Source: Viscum album (lineage: Eukaryota; Streptophyta; Magnoliopsida; Santalales; Viscaceae). From it: DNA of 64,000 nt. This document shows, piece after piece, positions 1 through 13,800 of the stretch (the stretch's first letter is position 1; the number at the start of each line of letters is the position of its first letter). The stretch spans positions 1,549,708,868-1,549,772,867 of the forward strand of contig OY728122.1 in the NCBI GenBank assembly GCA_963277665.1, read 5' to 3'. The notes beneath the pieces are model-generated. The model saw only the letters and a list, made by a program, of their open reading frames with translations. It did no database searches and was not told the DNA's origin. Made by a program: the position numbers and the translations under genes.

Positions 1-46
1 TAAAGTAATATTTCTTTACTTTCCAAAAGTGCCCCTCCTCTCCTCT

Positions 47-54
47 TATAAAAG
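47..54 (+). promoter_or_regulatory. LTR TATA box
   Basis: TATAAAAG is followed by a C-rich stretch. The same TATA and downstream CCACCTCT context appears in reverse complement in both LTRs of element 2 (near 18,311-18,320 and 27,490-27,500). Conservation across three diverged LTRs supports a core promoter. Transcription of this copy would run rightwards, starting some 25-35 bp downstream. Confidence 0.6.
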
Positions 55-754
55 GCCCCCACCTCTACCACCTTACCCACACTCCAAAAGCCTTTGGCTC
101 GGCCAAAACCTTCCCATTTTGTCTCTCCACTTCCTTATATTACTCCTTGAAGCCTCACTTTTGGCAGAAGTCTTCCCATGGAAGCCTTTGAGCTCAAACC
201 AAAGGGAGTTACCCGATTTTGAGGTAATGTCTTCACTTGAGTCCTTTTGTATTATTTTGCTTCTTCAACCCCCTAAACTCTTTTTATTTATTTATTTTGT
301 AACAAATCCAATATATTCAATATACTAGGATGTTTTTATAAGAAATATTCGAGCTACACTTCACACACCTTCATCTAATGGTTAAAGAACATACTATTTC
401 CGTGGATGGTGAATTTATGCCTCCCAAAACGATGATTGTTCAACATTCCTTTAACACCTTCAAATGTGGCCATTAAGATGTCACTATATTTATATATGAT
501 ATATAATATGTTTATGTCTTCCTTAATCTTCTTTATTTTTCATTTTGGGCATACCTTTATGTTTTCCATTATGGGTAAACACGATATCTTCATTTAAGGA
601 AGTGTGGACTACAGCCCCCTCAAAGTGATGTGATTCGTTAATGCCATATGTGGGACGTGTAAAGGATGGATTTAAAGTTATTATATATGATGTTATACTA
701 TAATTATAATATACCTCTATATCATTATTATTTCTTTCCAATAAATTATGTGAT

Positions 755-1170
755 AGAAATGAAAGTAGCGTTCATGCGTACGTACGGCTTACCGTCTCCA
801 TGAACGGTGCATTTCATTTCTTATCCCAAATGTAATGTACTATTAAAAGTACATGTATATAATGGATATATATAATGAATGATATATCTAAATGATGAAT
901 ATAATTCTGGAATTAAAATATACATACCTCTCATTTAGTTTTAATTCCATTAATATGACAAAGAAATGAAAGTTACGTTCAGGCGTACGTACGACTTACC
1001 GTCTCCATGAACGGTGCATTTCATTTCTTACCTCTAAATGATTATGTAATATTATAAATACATGTATATACTGGATATATATGATATATATTATATCCAA
1101 ATCAGGAATGTCATTCTGGATGTAAAGAACCATTGACCACACGAACAACATGCAATTGTAAGAAGTCCAC
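755..1170. repeat. 207-bp tandem duplication with internal hairpin
   Basis: Two direct copies with a period of 207 bp, starting at 755 and 962. Each opens with a 65-bp imperfect inverted repeat: outer arms GAAATGAAA/TTTCATTTC (756-764 with 812-820; 963-971 with 1,019-1,027), inner arms CGTTCATG/CATGAACG in the first copy, and a loop containing CGTACGTACG. The hairpin parts are nearly identical between copies while the AT-rich spacer has drifted. The unit lies inside the + strand LTR and I do not see it in the LTRs of elements 1, 2 or 3. Confidence 0.8.
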
Positions 1171-1856
1171 TTTCGACTTAAGAACCAAATATCGACAAAA
1201 CAATCATTATTAACTTAAATGGTTACATAATGTTTATAACATGGAAATAAGTGATATAAAAGGAATAATGAACTTTAAAAAGGTTCTTAATCAAGTATAA
1301 ATTAACTCAAGTTTATTATTCAGGACGTTAAAGAACGATCGAGTCAAGTCGGACCCAATGTAGGGGACATCGTCTCAATCTCCTTTCATTGAGGCATATT
1401 TCGTTTTATACACAACATTCTTTTATACGGTGTATACACCCCTTTGACTTATAATTTTATACAAAAGGAATATTTTTCTACAAAGCGTTTTACTAAATGA
1501 CAAAAAGGAATGTTTTTTTAACGTACGCGGTGACAACGAACTTTTCCGCCGCCACGAGTATTATTTGGTCTTTGGCTTCCTCAACAAGCCGTAATGTTTT
1601 TAAAATAAAATAAATACCATATACTCTTTTATGTATTTTGGTATTGAAAATGGTTTTGATAAATGATTCTATTATGATATATTGTGATGTGGAAATGTTA
1701 TCATTCCTTTATATTGGTTTTATGTTTTATGATTTTATATTGGTACTTGGGCATTTGACAGGTGGTTACGTGATAAACCATATGACGGGTCGTGCCGTGA
1801 ATACTAGGACGGGTGGTTACGTTATAACCTCCAATGCATTGGGTATGGAAGTCGGT

Positions 1857-2010
1857 CGTATGGCTATTCCATTAAGTATGTATGGAAATTTTCCGTATGG
1901 CTATTCCATTAAGTATGTATGGAAATTGGCCGTATGGATATTCCATTAAGTGATATGTGTGAAAGTCGACCGTATGGTTATTCCACTTAAGTATGTTTAT
2001 GTCCCAAGTT
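1857..2010 (+). repeat. 37-bp tandem repeats in the LTR
   Basis: Four copies of a unit starting CGTATGG.TATTCCA begin at 1,857, 1,894, 1,931 and 1,971, giving steps of 37, 37 and 40 bp. A partial, diverged copy precedes them near 1,840. The array occupies roughly the same place within the LTR as the 36-bp arrays of elements 2 and 3, but the unit sequence differs. Confidence 0.8.
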
Positions 2011-2510
2011 ACCTTTATATATGCTATGTGTTATTTATATGGGTTTTATGGTAATCCTTTGGTTACAAAAAGGTAAGTAATAATACTTTATTCAGTGAAT
2101 AGTTTTTACTACTTCTTGATGGTGAAGGTATTACTTTGTTAGAGTATACATGGTTTACTTGATGTTTGAAAAAGTAACAGTTTTCATTCTTTGTGTATTC
2201 CTTACTGAGCCTTTTATGCTCACCCCAAGTTTTTTTCAAAATGTTTTTCACAGGACTTAAAGTGGAATAAGGTCAAGGATGGGAGCAAGGGAATTTCATG
2301 CTATATAATACATGGAACTAGACATGTTTCTTTTTAAGAGTTTTTTTATTATGGAAACTTAGTAGAAGTGTCTACTTTGTAATCTTTTGAGATGTAATAG
2401 TTATGTTCTAATTATCTAAAACTCTAAACCTGAAAATATCCTCAATGTGAGTTATTCATTTAATTCAATATTAAGTAAGGTTTAAGGCTGGGGCCTTATA
2501 GGTTTAAATT

Positions 2511-4600
2511 ATCAACATATTCATCAGTGAAACATTCTGATTCCTAAGTTATTATTTATTCTTAATTAAAAAAATTTAATGTTAATGATCACCTCTCTTT
2601 GTGTCCAAAATATTTTGAAAATTTTTTGTGAATATTTTTTATATATATTGTTTATTCATCATTTTCCAAAATAAAATGCATTAAATAAAAAAAAGTACAA
2701 GTTGACCAATGGAAAAAATGATGTATCCATTGTGCCTAAACTAAATAGGATGTTTTAAGAAAAACTCATATTAAAAGTTTTTGTTTTAGAATTATTTTCA
2801 TAATTAGAACCTCATTTTAATTTTTTAATTTTCTAAATGTGATTTAATAAAAAATGTACTCATGGGAATCCATCATTTCATTTTTTTGACTTTTCCACTT
2901 CAATAATATGATGGTATAGCATGTTTAAACCCTAAATAATTATGTGTATGATAAGTAATAATTTGGATCCTTAAACCTATATAATTTTGAGGAATAATAT
3001 TTCTTAAATTTATGCCTCTAATATTTCCTATGGATTACCTATTTGACATAAATCACTACAACTAGTCAGTCCTAGTTTGGTACCATATTGGAAATGTGTA
3101 CACATTATTAGATTTTGTGTTAAATCAACTACAAACATAAATAGAATATTCCTAATATATTATTGGTGATGAGTATTTAATACGTAAAGGGTCCTATTTT
3201 TCTGACCCTAGCATTGTTGATCATGGTATTGGTACGCCATATATTGGGGATTTGTTTACTACTTAAATTATTTATTAGATTTAATATTGGTTGTTAACAT
3301 GATTGTATACTACTATAATTATTTTAATCATTATCGTTCTATAGATCCCTTGTGGGTATAATTTGAATATATATTTTTACAAATTCTGATAAAATATATA
3401 ATTTGTTATTTTTTTGAGCATGGACACTATTTGGATATAATGTAAGCTAAATATAGGGGGTGCATATCTACATTATAATATTTGAAGCATGTTTAATATT
3501 GTCATAATGAATTTTCAATCCTTGAAATGTATATTATAAATAATCTTTTTCACTTTTCTATTGTAAATAATTTAAGAATATTTTTGTTCCATTTATTTAT
3601 AGGGTTAAATGTTATGGTATTTAGAACTAACAATTATATGACCCTTACCCTCTTCCACATAATGGAATTATATATTAACATAGAATACACATTACCATTC
3701 CAATATGATGGGTATTTGGGGCCTGACATAGTCTAAATAAATTTAAAATTTGTTTCAATTTAAGGAAGACAATGGGGTACCATCTCAAATTCCAAACAGG
3801 GATGGAAGTATGCTGAACTTATATGGACCATCATGATATATGGGGTCACCAATAATAATTTTTATCGTTCATGAGCCACCACTTAGTTTCGCATTTTCTC
3901 AATGTTGTTTTTAATTTCTAAAACAATTTTATTGTATGTTTATGTAATTGGGTAGACATTTCTATGAACGAAATTTTAAATCACCATGGTCCTGTGGCAC
4001 CGTTAGCAGTGCCTTATTTAGTATATAATTTTAACATGATGCAAGGAAATTTTAGTGGACATATAGGTCCTATCCTCATATATACAAAATAATTACATGT
4101 ACCTTGATAATTATTATATATATTTGGTCTATTCATAAAATTATTTAATTATGAAGGACTAGTTTCAGCATCTATTTCAGTGTTATTGTGGATAGTTTGA
4201 TTTTGTGTTTGTCACATCACCTATTCATCCAAGTTTATTCATTATTTTATGTCCCATATCGATTGTCAATTTTTTTATCTATATGTTTATTATATTATAT
4301 ATATTGATTAGGTTGATGTGTATTGATGTAGAAATATTTGGTCCTTTATGATTTTTCTACTCTCTTAAGACATATTTGGTTGTGTCTTACATATTAATAT
4401 TTCCCAATTATGGGAAAGTGAAACAGGATTTACTGTGGGAGCCATGTGTTGATTTATATTATAGTTTTTTTCTATAAATTATTACTAAACTCAATATCAA
4501 GACCAATAAGGAATTTTTATGGTCCCTATTTGGAATGTAATTCCCTTGGGGTTGTTTCAATATATCTTGGGGGAAAATGGAAATCATGGCTGATGTTAAA
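2511..4600. other. AT-rich DNA, no gene seen
   Basis: I see no coding region, RNA gene or clear repeat pair here. One + strand stretch near 3,160-3,265 is free of stops and slightly richer in GC, but I recognise nothing in it. Confidence 0.5.
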
Positions 4601-4880
4601 AAATAATTCCTACCCAAAATTTCAACCACATTATCCTAATCTACTGGAATTCCAGAATAAAAAAGAATATTTATGAAACCAAAATCTAACCCCTCATGCA
4701 ATCAAGACCCATATCGATGATATAGTATATCCTAATACCTAGATGCATTCAATATCGAGGAGAGAAATTCATCACCAAATTTATTTTGAAAATCATCCCA
4801 CGAAACTATAGAATTACAACAGTCACCCAAGAATAATAATGACCATTAAGGAGAAATACCCTCTAAAAATTTATTATCCA
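4600..4880 (-). pseudogene. Degraded gag-like relic (Ty3/gypsy)
   Basis: Read on the minus strand, about 4,680-4,870 gives a Retrotrans_gag-like pattern. There is an L-x-G...W stretch, then SIVSWDDFQNKFGDEFL, then after a stop a stretch with G-x-x-LHE-x-L-D-F spacing. This order (a W or WW motif, S-I-x-SW-x-x-F-x-x-x-F, then an L-x-E-x-x-x-x-F motif) is that of plant gypsy gag, and the serine-rich spacing recalls the Athila/TAT side more than Tekay. Several stops interrupt it. I see no pol to its left, so it is an isolated fragment. The lineage call is weak. The gag call rests on one motif block read by eye. Confidence 0.4.
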
Positions 4881-7800
4881 TCCAAATTCAATTCAGCTTT
4901 GATGAATATATTATACTAAAAGTAATATAAATCTACTGTAACTTTTTATTTGTATTCTAATAAATGAATTTTTCTTCAATATTCTATAGGATTTGGTTCC
5001 AAAACTCATGTAGAATATTCCTTCATGAATCTTCCTACTCTGCTAGGATAACTCCCATATCTTATAATGGTTCATAATTCCACACCTATCCTAATGAAAA
5101 ATTGGTTTATAATTATGATAATTAATAGAAATTAAATTGAATAAGAATATTATAATCCTTAAAACATGGAAATTTAATATGTTCATTTATTTATATTAAT
5201 TTAATTTTAAAAGAATCTAGACAACTTAGTAAAAGGAAAAATATGAATGATTATTGAATATAACCAATATCTCTACCCTACATTCAATATAATATAACAC
5301 AATACATTTAGTATTATTAATACCTTTTATTCAGGTCTAAGGGAGACAAAAAAACTCATGTCTTAGCCAGTTTACTTGTTGAAATAACATGATATGTTTG
5401 ATTAATATTATCTACCTATTATTCCAATACATTTCAAACTTGTACATAACTATAAATAGTATCCCAACTCTCAACCACCTCTATTAAAAATATTTCATGA
5501 CCCTCCCCACTTTAACAACATCATGACATATAGTGAATACATGTGTAACCAACAAAACATTCTTACAATCGGCAATAGGTAGTAGAAATGAACCAAGGGT
5601 ATAAAATCTCACATATTGGAGTAATTTCACTCACAAATCCAAGGAATATAATAGCCAATCCCTAAATTACAAAACTAAATACATAACAATTAATCATGTT
5701 CCCTATATTTCATTTAATTTCACATATAATAAAAAATAAAAAATAAAGGAATTACTATGATCTACTCTTTTGGAAGGGTCTCTACAAACATTATGTGTGA
5801 TCTAGAAGAGACAATAATGTCCATCTTGGTTAAACACCATCTTTGGGAATGATATATATATATATATTGAAAGGGGTGAGAATACACATTTACCATATAG
5901 GATAATCCCCAAAACCTCTAGTGATAATTTTAAATAAGTACACTAACACCGACATACAAAAACTGTAGAACCAACATATTACTGGACTAGGTACACTAGA
6001 TTCCCACCCACTTCAAGAACTCTCAATAAAATATAACATACCTGAATATTAATATAATAACTTGAAGTATATGCATGTCTAGAAGGTACATATTATCCAC
6101 ATCCTCTCTAATGCAGTAAACATAAAATTCAAAATACATATGTTATGGTAATCTTATCCCTCCATATACATACATCCACATAAGAACATAGACATGTCAT
6201 ACAATAATCACATATCTAAAGCCACCGGAGACCTATTAAATTCAAATTCCATACAATACCTCCAAATTACACATAAATTCCTCATAATATTGGAGAAATG
6301 TAAAAAATTATAGACATCAACCTTGTGCCCTCCTCCTTCCATGTACATCTCCCACTATTTATCCACAGTTCAACTATATCACATAAAATATATAATTGAA
6401 AAAGTATAACTCATTCATAACCACCTCATTCCATCAAAACATATACTACATATGGAAGAGATTGTGGGGTGGGTTGGGTGTTCATCCATATATGTCACCT
6501 TCATCATAAATGGTAGGAAAAAAATGAAACCCAAAACCAAATATGTGTTTTTTTAGGTCACTGAAATTGGGTGGTGGTACATATAAAATGAAATGAAAAT
6601 TAATAGAATGTATAATAGACCATAATATCCCCACCTAATGGTTGAAACTAATTTATTATATTTATTACCCTGACTTGAAACAAAACATTAACTTGACCAT
6701 CTCACATTAATAACATCTATCAAAACTACCATAAAAATACAATGAAATAACACTTTATGTTGTCACACATCAATAATAATATCCCATTTTATCAAATAAT
6801 TACAAATATCAAAATATACTCTTTCTATCCACATTACATTTTTTTAATAAATTTTTTTCCAACCATTAAAAGGTTCATTCAACAAATTTTAATTCATTTT
6901 TCATATCTCCATTAAGAATATAAAAATCAACAACTATTTCATTTATTAATTTCAACCCCTCTATTCAATTAATAAAAATCAATACTCGTTATCAATTTTT
7001 TGGTTCCTACACTATTACACAATACTATAAAACTAATTCATAGCCCAAAAAAACCCTTATCCACACCACATAAACCATCAGAATACCTAATTCTAAAAAC
7101 AAAATAATCATTTCCATGACTATAAAAAATTATCTTTCCTTACCACATAAAACATATAATACACCACCACAATAAAAAAATTCCACTATTATATTTGAAA
7201 TTAATACACGATTAAAAATAAAGCATGACTATACCATTTACCATAACATAAAACATCAATAAATTATCATTTAGTTATAATTCCATATGAATTCAACCCA
7301 TCATGCATCACTAATATTAATTCCAATTTTAGATCACCACATTACCATTTCATTACCAAGTTTATGTGATTAACAAATTAAGAATTGCGAAAGGACTACC
7401 AATAATAGGAAAAAATGGCTTCAAAATAAAACCTATCAATCAGGAAAGTAATATTACTTGTAAATATCATTGAAATTACATAATTAACTCAATTATTATT
7501 TTTTCCAATTTTAGTTTCATAAATTCAATTCATTGTATTTGTGGGGTTAATGATAACAATCTATCTAGTGAAATAATATGCATGATAATTATGCATTCAC
7601 AAATAAATAACATAAGATTAGTTCTTAATCCCTATCCTCAAACGATGAGTTAGTAATTGCTACACAATAATGAAGAGAAACAAAAATTAAGAACCGCCAA
7701 ACTCACAAATAATCACAAAAAGTTTCTATATTGCCAAAACACATTGAAAAATTGAAAAAATGTTTGAAAAATGAATCAACACAACAATCATTCCCTTATT

Positions 7801-10800
7801 GATGAGATAAGGACGGAACAGATAAAATTAATGGAAGAAAAAAACCATATATTTTAATATCTTGATCACATGAAATCCTAGATCAATAAGAAATAGATGA
7901 TTAATAAAGATAACATAATAATAGAAGCAATATTATTACAGTTAAAATAAATTTCAATATAAATTATTAATTGATACATGAATATATATTTAAAAAGAGA
8001 AAAATATGACATCCTTTAGTGAGAATTTTGGCCGCACTATAATGGTGGCCTAATCCATAATTAAAGGTATGATGCTTCCAAAAGAATATATATTCAATCT
8101 ATATAAATTCAATATAACTAAAGAACATCACAAAAAAATTTATATGGTCTTTAATAAATTCATGAATCTCTTAGGAACCTAGTTTAGTCCCCAAACGTCT
8201 CTTCAAAATTTATAATTCCATTAACAATGTGAAAGTTGCAACACAAACATGAAAATGAAATGATCCCAAAAAAATTGTAGAACCGAGGAATTACATTCCC
8301 AATTACCACATTTTCAATCAAATCCACCCCCCCCCCAGATTATAAACCATAATTTTTATATTTCGATATAAAACAACACACACTAATTGAATTAGAAACT
8401 ATGATAGGGTGATAACAAAATTTAACATCCTAACCCTCATGTCGTAATGCACCACTTTACTCTATAACCTAATTTTCCATTATATAATGCATAAGATTAT
8501 GATAAATATTCTTCTCTTGGGAAAAACTACTTCAAAACACAAAAGTTCATGAAGTGATTCATTCTAGTGGTTGTAATTTAATAAAAACACCATTATTCCA
8601 CAGTTACTCAACTTAAAAATTCCCCATGACACCTCTAACACCATAAATAACACAATTTAAATGTCTAAGGTGGTCTAGGACATTATCCATGTGGTCTATA
8701 TATAACATTTTAATTACTATTTCATTAGTATAATGTTTTTTTTAATTTATGGTTGATATTACCTATTTATTCATACTAGATACAGGGGTATGAGAATCAT
8801 TAGGGTATTCTATTTGGAAATGCAAGTGAATACAACCGATATAACAAGTTATAAACTTTTAATTTCTAGATTAATGTTGTCATGTTCTTAGGGAATGTGG
8901 TTTTAAAACATGGAATCTCAATCAATACTTAAATGTTTAAATTTGTTATTTCTTAGGAGAATATAAAAAATTGAATTGAGATACAGATAATATTTTTCCA
9001 TGTATGATAATATTGGTATTTTATATAATATTTACATGTCTTTTAATATCCTTTTATCCATTATAATAAAAGAGGAAAAATTAATATAGAGAACTGGCTG
9101 TTTAGAATCCACAGATTAATTGAAATAAATACCAATATATCTATTATTTCGGTTTTACCCAGCATAAATGAGTATATACATTCTATTATCGTGAATTAGG
9201 TATGGGTTTGGGTTGTTTTATTTTTTAAAATAATCAAATATTAAAATATAGTAATTTTTAAATTATTCCACATGAAATGATTACACAACCCATGATCATA
9301 TATTAACTATTTTTATAAAATACATAATGTGTTAGAGAAAATATATATTTGATAAACAAATATACCAGTTACACTGATCATAAGTGTTTGAGCTATATAT
9401 ATACTACAAAGAAGCATTTAATATCAAATTATGAAAATGGTTGGAATATCCATAGACATATAATTTCATCCTTAACTTTACTATTAAGAAGGGGAATGTT
9501 GTTACTAATACCCTTAGAAGGATGTTTCCACCTCAGGCAGTGAATGAATCTAGAGAATAATCGAGTGTAGTGGGTCTTTTTGTAATTAGAGCCATTTGGT
9601 GGAAGAAAAAATTGGGGTTATGTTATTATATAATTTATATATTACTCATCAACTCTTTGTATTAACTCATCATGATTGACCATTGGATTACAAATACCAT
9701 CACATTTGTCGATTTTTAAATTTTTTTGGAGACGAATGGTGAATGGTCTATTTGATTTAATGATATCATTAACTTTTGGAAGTGGTTTTTCGTTCGTATA
9801 TCTTTTTTAAAAAAGGTAATAAATTTATTTTATTATTATTAGTGTGAAAATACTTATTTTTATATAATGATAAACTATAACATTAATCATTATTATTGGA
9901 TGATGAAAATTATAAAGTATTTCTATAATTTTGTTTCATGGTCACCAATTGTTATATCGTGAATTATAAACACCATAATCTAGATGGCATTATTTATCAC
10001 ATACATATCCCAGCCTATATATGGGAATATGTATCCGAAAAAAATTCATTTTATTGCCTCAGAACCTTCATGGTAAGAGTGTGATGTGGGTAATCATTGA
10101 AATTATTCTAAAATTGGATAATTTTCAATTGAATAATTTATTATGGTTATGATTCATGGGAATTTAGACTTGTATGAGATTATGAAATTTCATGATGTTC
10201 CATTGCTGATTATTTCATTGTCTGACCACCATTTCACAACTCATTTTTGGTATGTATTTCATAAATGCATGAAAACTCATGTGATTTATAGCATGAATAA
10301 TGGTCAACTATATAGGGTTACATAAGTTTTATAAGATAATATCAATAAATGATTTTTATATATGGAAATATTTTTATAACCATTTATTATTGGTTTATTT
10401 TTCTTATAAATATAGTTATAAACTTTTGAAAAATATGTTGCATTATGGGGCTTAATACAGTTTACCCCATTGATCTCCTATATGATTGATTGAATTTGGG
10501 AAATCAACTTTGGTGGTACCAAGAATAGTTTAATAGATTATCTGGAAAGTACAACAGATTTATAAATGTTTGGATGTAGTTCAGAGTCTCTAGAAATTAT
10601 ATGTTGATCATCATAAAAGACCGTTGTATTTTTCAATAGTTAATTATGTGTATTTAAAAGTGTATCCCAACAAAGAAATATACATTTGGGAAATTATATA
10701 ATGATTATAATGTGGTATGTGAGACATTTTGTTAATTAGGAGAGACTTGAAATGGTTTAAAATTTTGTATAATTACCCCTTGATTACAACCATTCATGAA

Positions 10801-13800
10801 ATGTTTCACATTTAATGATTCAATAAATATCATCATATTCTTTCTAATATTAAAAATTAGAGAAATTTGTGGGTTTTCTACATTTATATATGTCATAGAA
10901 ACCTATTTTGATATTCATTCATCAAAATTAGGTTTTCTTGGGATAGCCCATTATTTGGATTGAATATTATTGTGGTGGGATAACGATTTAGATAAAGCAT
11001 GAGAGCAAGAATCTCGCATGAGGGAGCTTTGGAATGACATATTCATTTATAAAGGTACTTGGGTAATAAAAAGGGTGATATATTTTAATTGTGGGGAGAA
11101 TTATAGATCCCATTATGTAACTACATTTGAATTATTATGTTATATATTTTAATTTTTTTTGAGTTCCCACTAGAAAATATTGAATTTTTTAATTTATTTA
11201 TAAATAATAATGAAAATACATGATAATGTAGACCATTTTAGGAAACCATGGAGTTAAAAAATTATACTATATTGGGTTTTACATGGTCCCATATAGGTTA
11301 TTGAAAATTATGTACATATAATATTAATTTTAGAAAAAGGGGGGTATTTTTTAATTAAAAATATATTCAAATTGAAGCACTCCCATCCCTTACTCATTCC
11401 ACTAAGAATATTTCAATGGAGACTCTATATGTCTGAATTTATCTTCTTAGTTCATTTTCAAGATTTACTCAACACCTTTTACTGATCCATTTGGGTATGG
11501 GTCTCTATTCACCCATAATATTCCTTTATCGTCATTCATTATCACTCTCATGACATAGTTTTTCAAAGGAATAGATGTGTTCTATCATAAATAGATAAAC
11601 ATTACGCATTTTCAAATTATATATTATATAAATTCCACATAATTTCATTCTCTCCTCTTACATGCTGGTAAATACAATTTATCACTTGTTTTTTCATGTT
11701 CCAATAGAAGGTCATTGATTCTCCTTTATCTTGACATATCCTAGGGTGATTTAGTTTTTATGTCCAGGATCCCATATTATAAATTCTACATTAATAATAT
11801 ATAATTTAATAATTTAAAAATTTCATGGTTTTATTGACATTTTATATGATTCCAATGGGGAAATTAAGTGTGGTATATTTAATTTTTTAACCATCTTTTT
11901 TCACACTTAATGTTATTGTAAATGTTAAGTGGGTTTATTTATTAAATCAATGATTTAGTAACGAATAGTTTGACTTGTTATGTATTTTGGGAGGAAAATT
12001 ATATGGTTTTTTTAAAAATACATTGACCTGTTTCAATTTTAATAATAGTAGTAATATTTTTTTGTAAAACACAACATGTTTACCAAATTTTTTATCATAT
12101 GAATCTTATTTTCTTACTTATGAGTTCATGGATGTAAAATTGATAGGTTCTAGTTCATTAATTAGTGTTTAAAGGTGAAGGTTCAAATTATCTAATTTTT
12201 TGATTATTTTTTATTTTTTATTTCATGAAAAATACATGGCAATTCATTATTTATCTATGTTAAAATATAGTGATGTAATCTATAATAGTGGTCTATAAAA
12301 AAATTCCACTTTTTTTATCTGTAGCCTAATGAAGTGTTTTCATTATGATAAGGATGAGATTTTTGGATGGTGGATTTCATTGAGATGAAATTTTCTCACG
12401 AATGTGATTATTCCAAGAGATAATCCTTAATTATCTCTATAATACATTATATTTTAATACTATTATTATAAAGAGTTGAATTTGTGGTTAATAACTATTT
12501 ATTATTATGGTTTCATTTATTGTTGGATTTTTCACCAATTCATTCAAAGAATCACCCTCATGTTCAAGAAAATATAACAGTTTTGATCATTTAATTTAAC
12601 AATTTAATAATATAATGTTATATATTAAATATATATGTTGTTAAACAAGTGTTCATATGTTTTATTTATAAAATCACTTGAATAGAATAATGGGTGACAT
12701 TATATTGGCTTACTTTCATACACCCTACTTAGAATCCCTTATGATTATTTATACATGGTTTCATATGATGTAGGTAAAATCAGGGCCCCAGTGAGAAATA
12801 GTGGATGGTCATTAGTGTGGATCAGGTTTATAAAAGTGACAAGGGAATCACACACACATATCACATAGAGATTCTATGATTTTGTGTTTAACTAATTATT
12901 TATTTATATTTATAATTAGTTGGAATTATCAATAGTTAATTTCATGGTTCAATATTTTTAATTAATTTTTTATTATATCTGGATTTATTATTAATATTTT
13001 TTATAATAGTTTTTTGAAAATTTCATTATTTTATAGTTTCCTTGATTAATTTATTTACTTAATCGTTTTGTCTTATTTGGATGGTATCATTTTCAAAAGT
13101 GATTATTTTATATTCATTGTTTATCCAACCAATTAATAATCCTTTCAATTGTAATACCTCATTTGATTTATTATAATAGGGTGAAACAATTCCCAGATGA
13201 TATATTAGAAGTTGAATAACGTTTTTTCTAACCTATAGTGGTCATATTCATGTTATATGAATTGTAATGGGAAAACATAGTTGTTCAGATAGGTTGATTT
13301 TGGTTGATTTGTTACAATAACCCATATGTACCAATTCATTGAAAACTTAAAATTTAGTTGGTCGACCCATACTAAACCATTCAAATACCATATTCCTTCC
13401 ACATAATAACACTAGAGTAATACTATTATCATTTATTATAACCCACTATTTTATACTCTAAAATGATATCATTTTTATTATTATTTCAATGAACACAATA
13501 TTAATTTATAGAATAATTTATCCTTCTAAATTTAACGCATTAATATTTTGATCTTTTTTTCAATATCTTATTAAACCATATAAGTAAAAAAATTGGGGAA
13601 ACCCTCATTTTGAAACCAATCCATTTTTTATTATTTCTATTTTTAATCATTTATAATGTCGATAAATATTTATTTTTATAAACCCAAATTCTAACTCTAG
13701 CCAAAATTACAAAATTTATCAATGTTGTTTTTCTCAACTAATTATACCCAAGAATATATCTCAAATTATATAGAGATAGATAAAATACATTTTACAAAAT

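Larger units (their letters stand above)
1..2510 (+). mobile_element. Partial LTR of a Ty3/gypsy (Tekay-like) element, + strand
   Basis: This is the downstream part of a long terminal repeat in + orientation; its U3 start lies before the window. Three blocks match, in reverse complement and in the same order, the LTRs of element 2. They are a TATA box followed by a CCxCCACCTCT-like stretch (47-70, against about 18,300-18,320 and 27,478-27,500), a 21-bp exact match at 208-228 against 18,137-18,157, and a conserved block at 591-635 against 17,734-17,777 and 26,904-26,947. A later block near 1,370-1,440 matches about 16,790-16,960. By spacing relative to element 2 the LTR should end near 2,500, where a short GC-richer run (2,490-2,503) occurs. 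No convincing tRNA-Met primer site and no + strand gag follow, so I infer a 3' LTR or solo LTR whose body lies to the left. The end point is approximate. Confidence 0.7.

Noticed and set aside
29..328. 99-codon + frame at the window start
   Set aside because: It spans the LTR TATA box and conserved LTR blocks, has no recognisable domain, and its matching region in element 2 LTRs is not open.
36..2000. CRISPR-like interpretation of the direct repeat arrays
   Set aside because: The units are contiguous with no unique spacers and sit in plant LTRs, so they are ordinary tandem repeats.
2500..2560. Primer-binding site after the window-start LTR
   Set aside because: The best candidate, AATTATCAACA, matches the tRNA-Met site only at a TATCA core, and no + strand gag follows.
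3166..3266. Stop-free + stretch of about 34 codons (GDEYLIRKGSYFSDPSIVDH...)
   Set aside because: Unusual for AT-rich DNA, but it lacks a start, has no recognised family and no supporting neighbours.
8327..8336. Run of ten C
   Set aside because: A single homopolymer without flanking structure; may be a slippage or sequencing effect.
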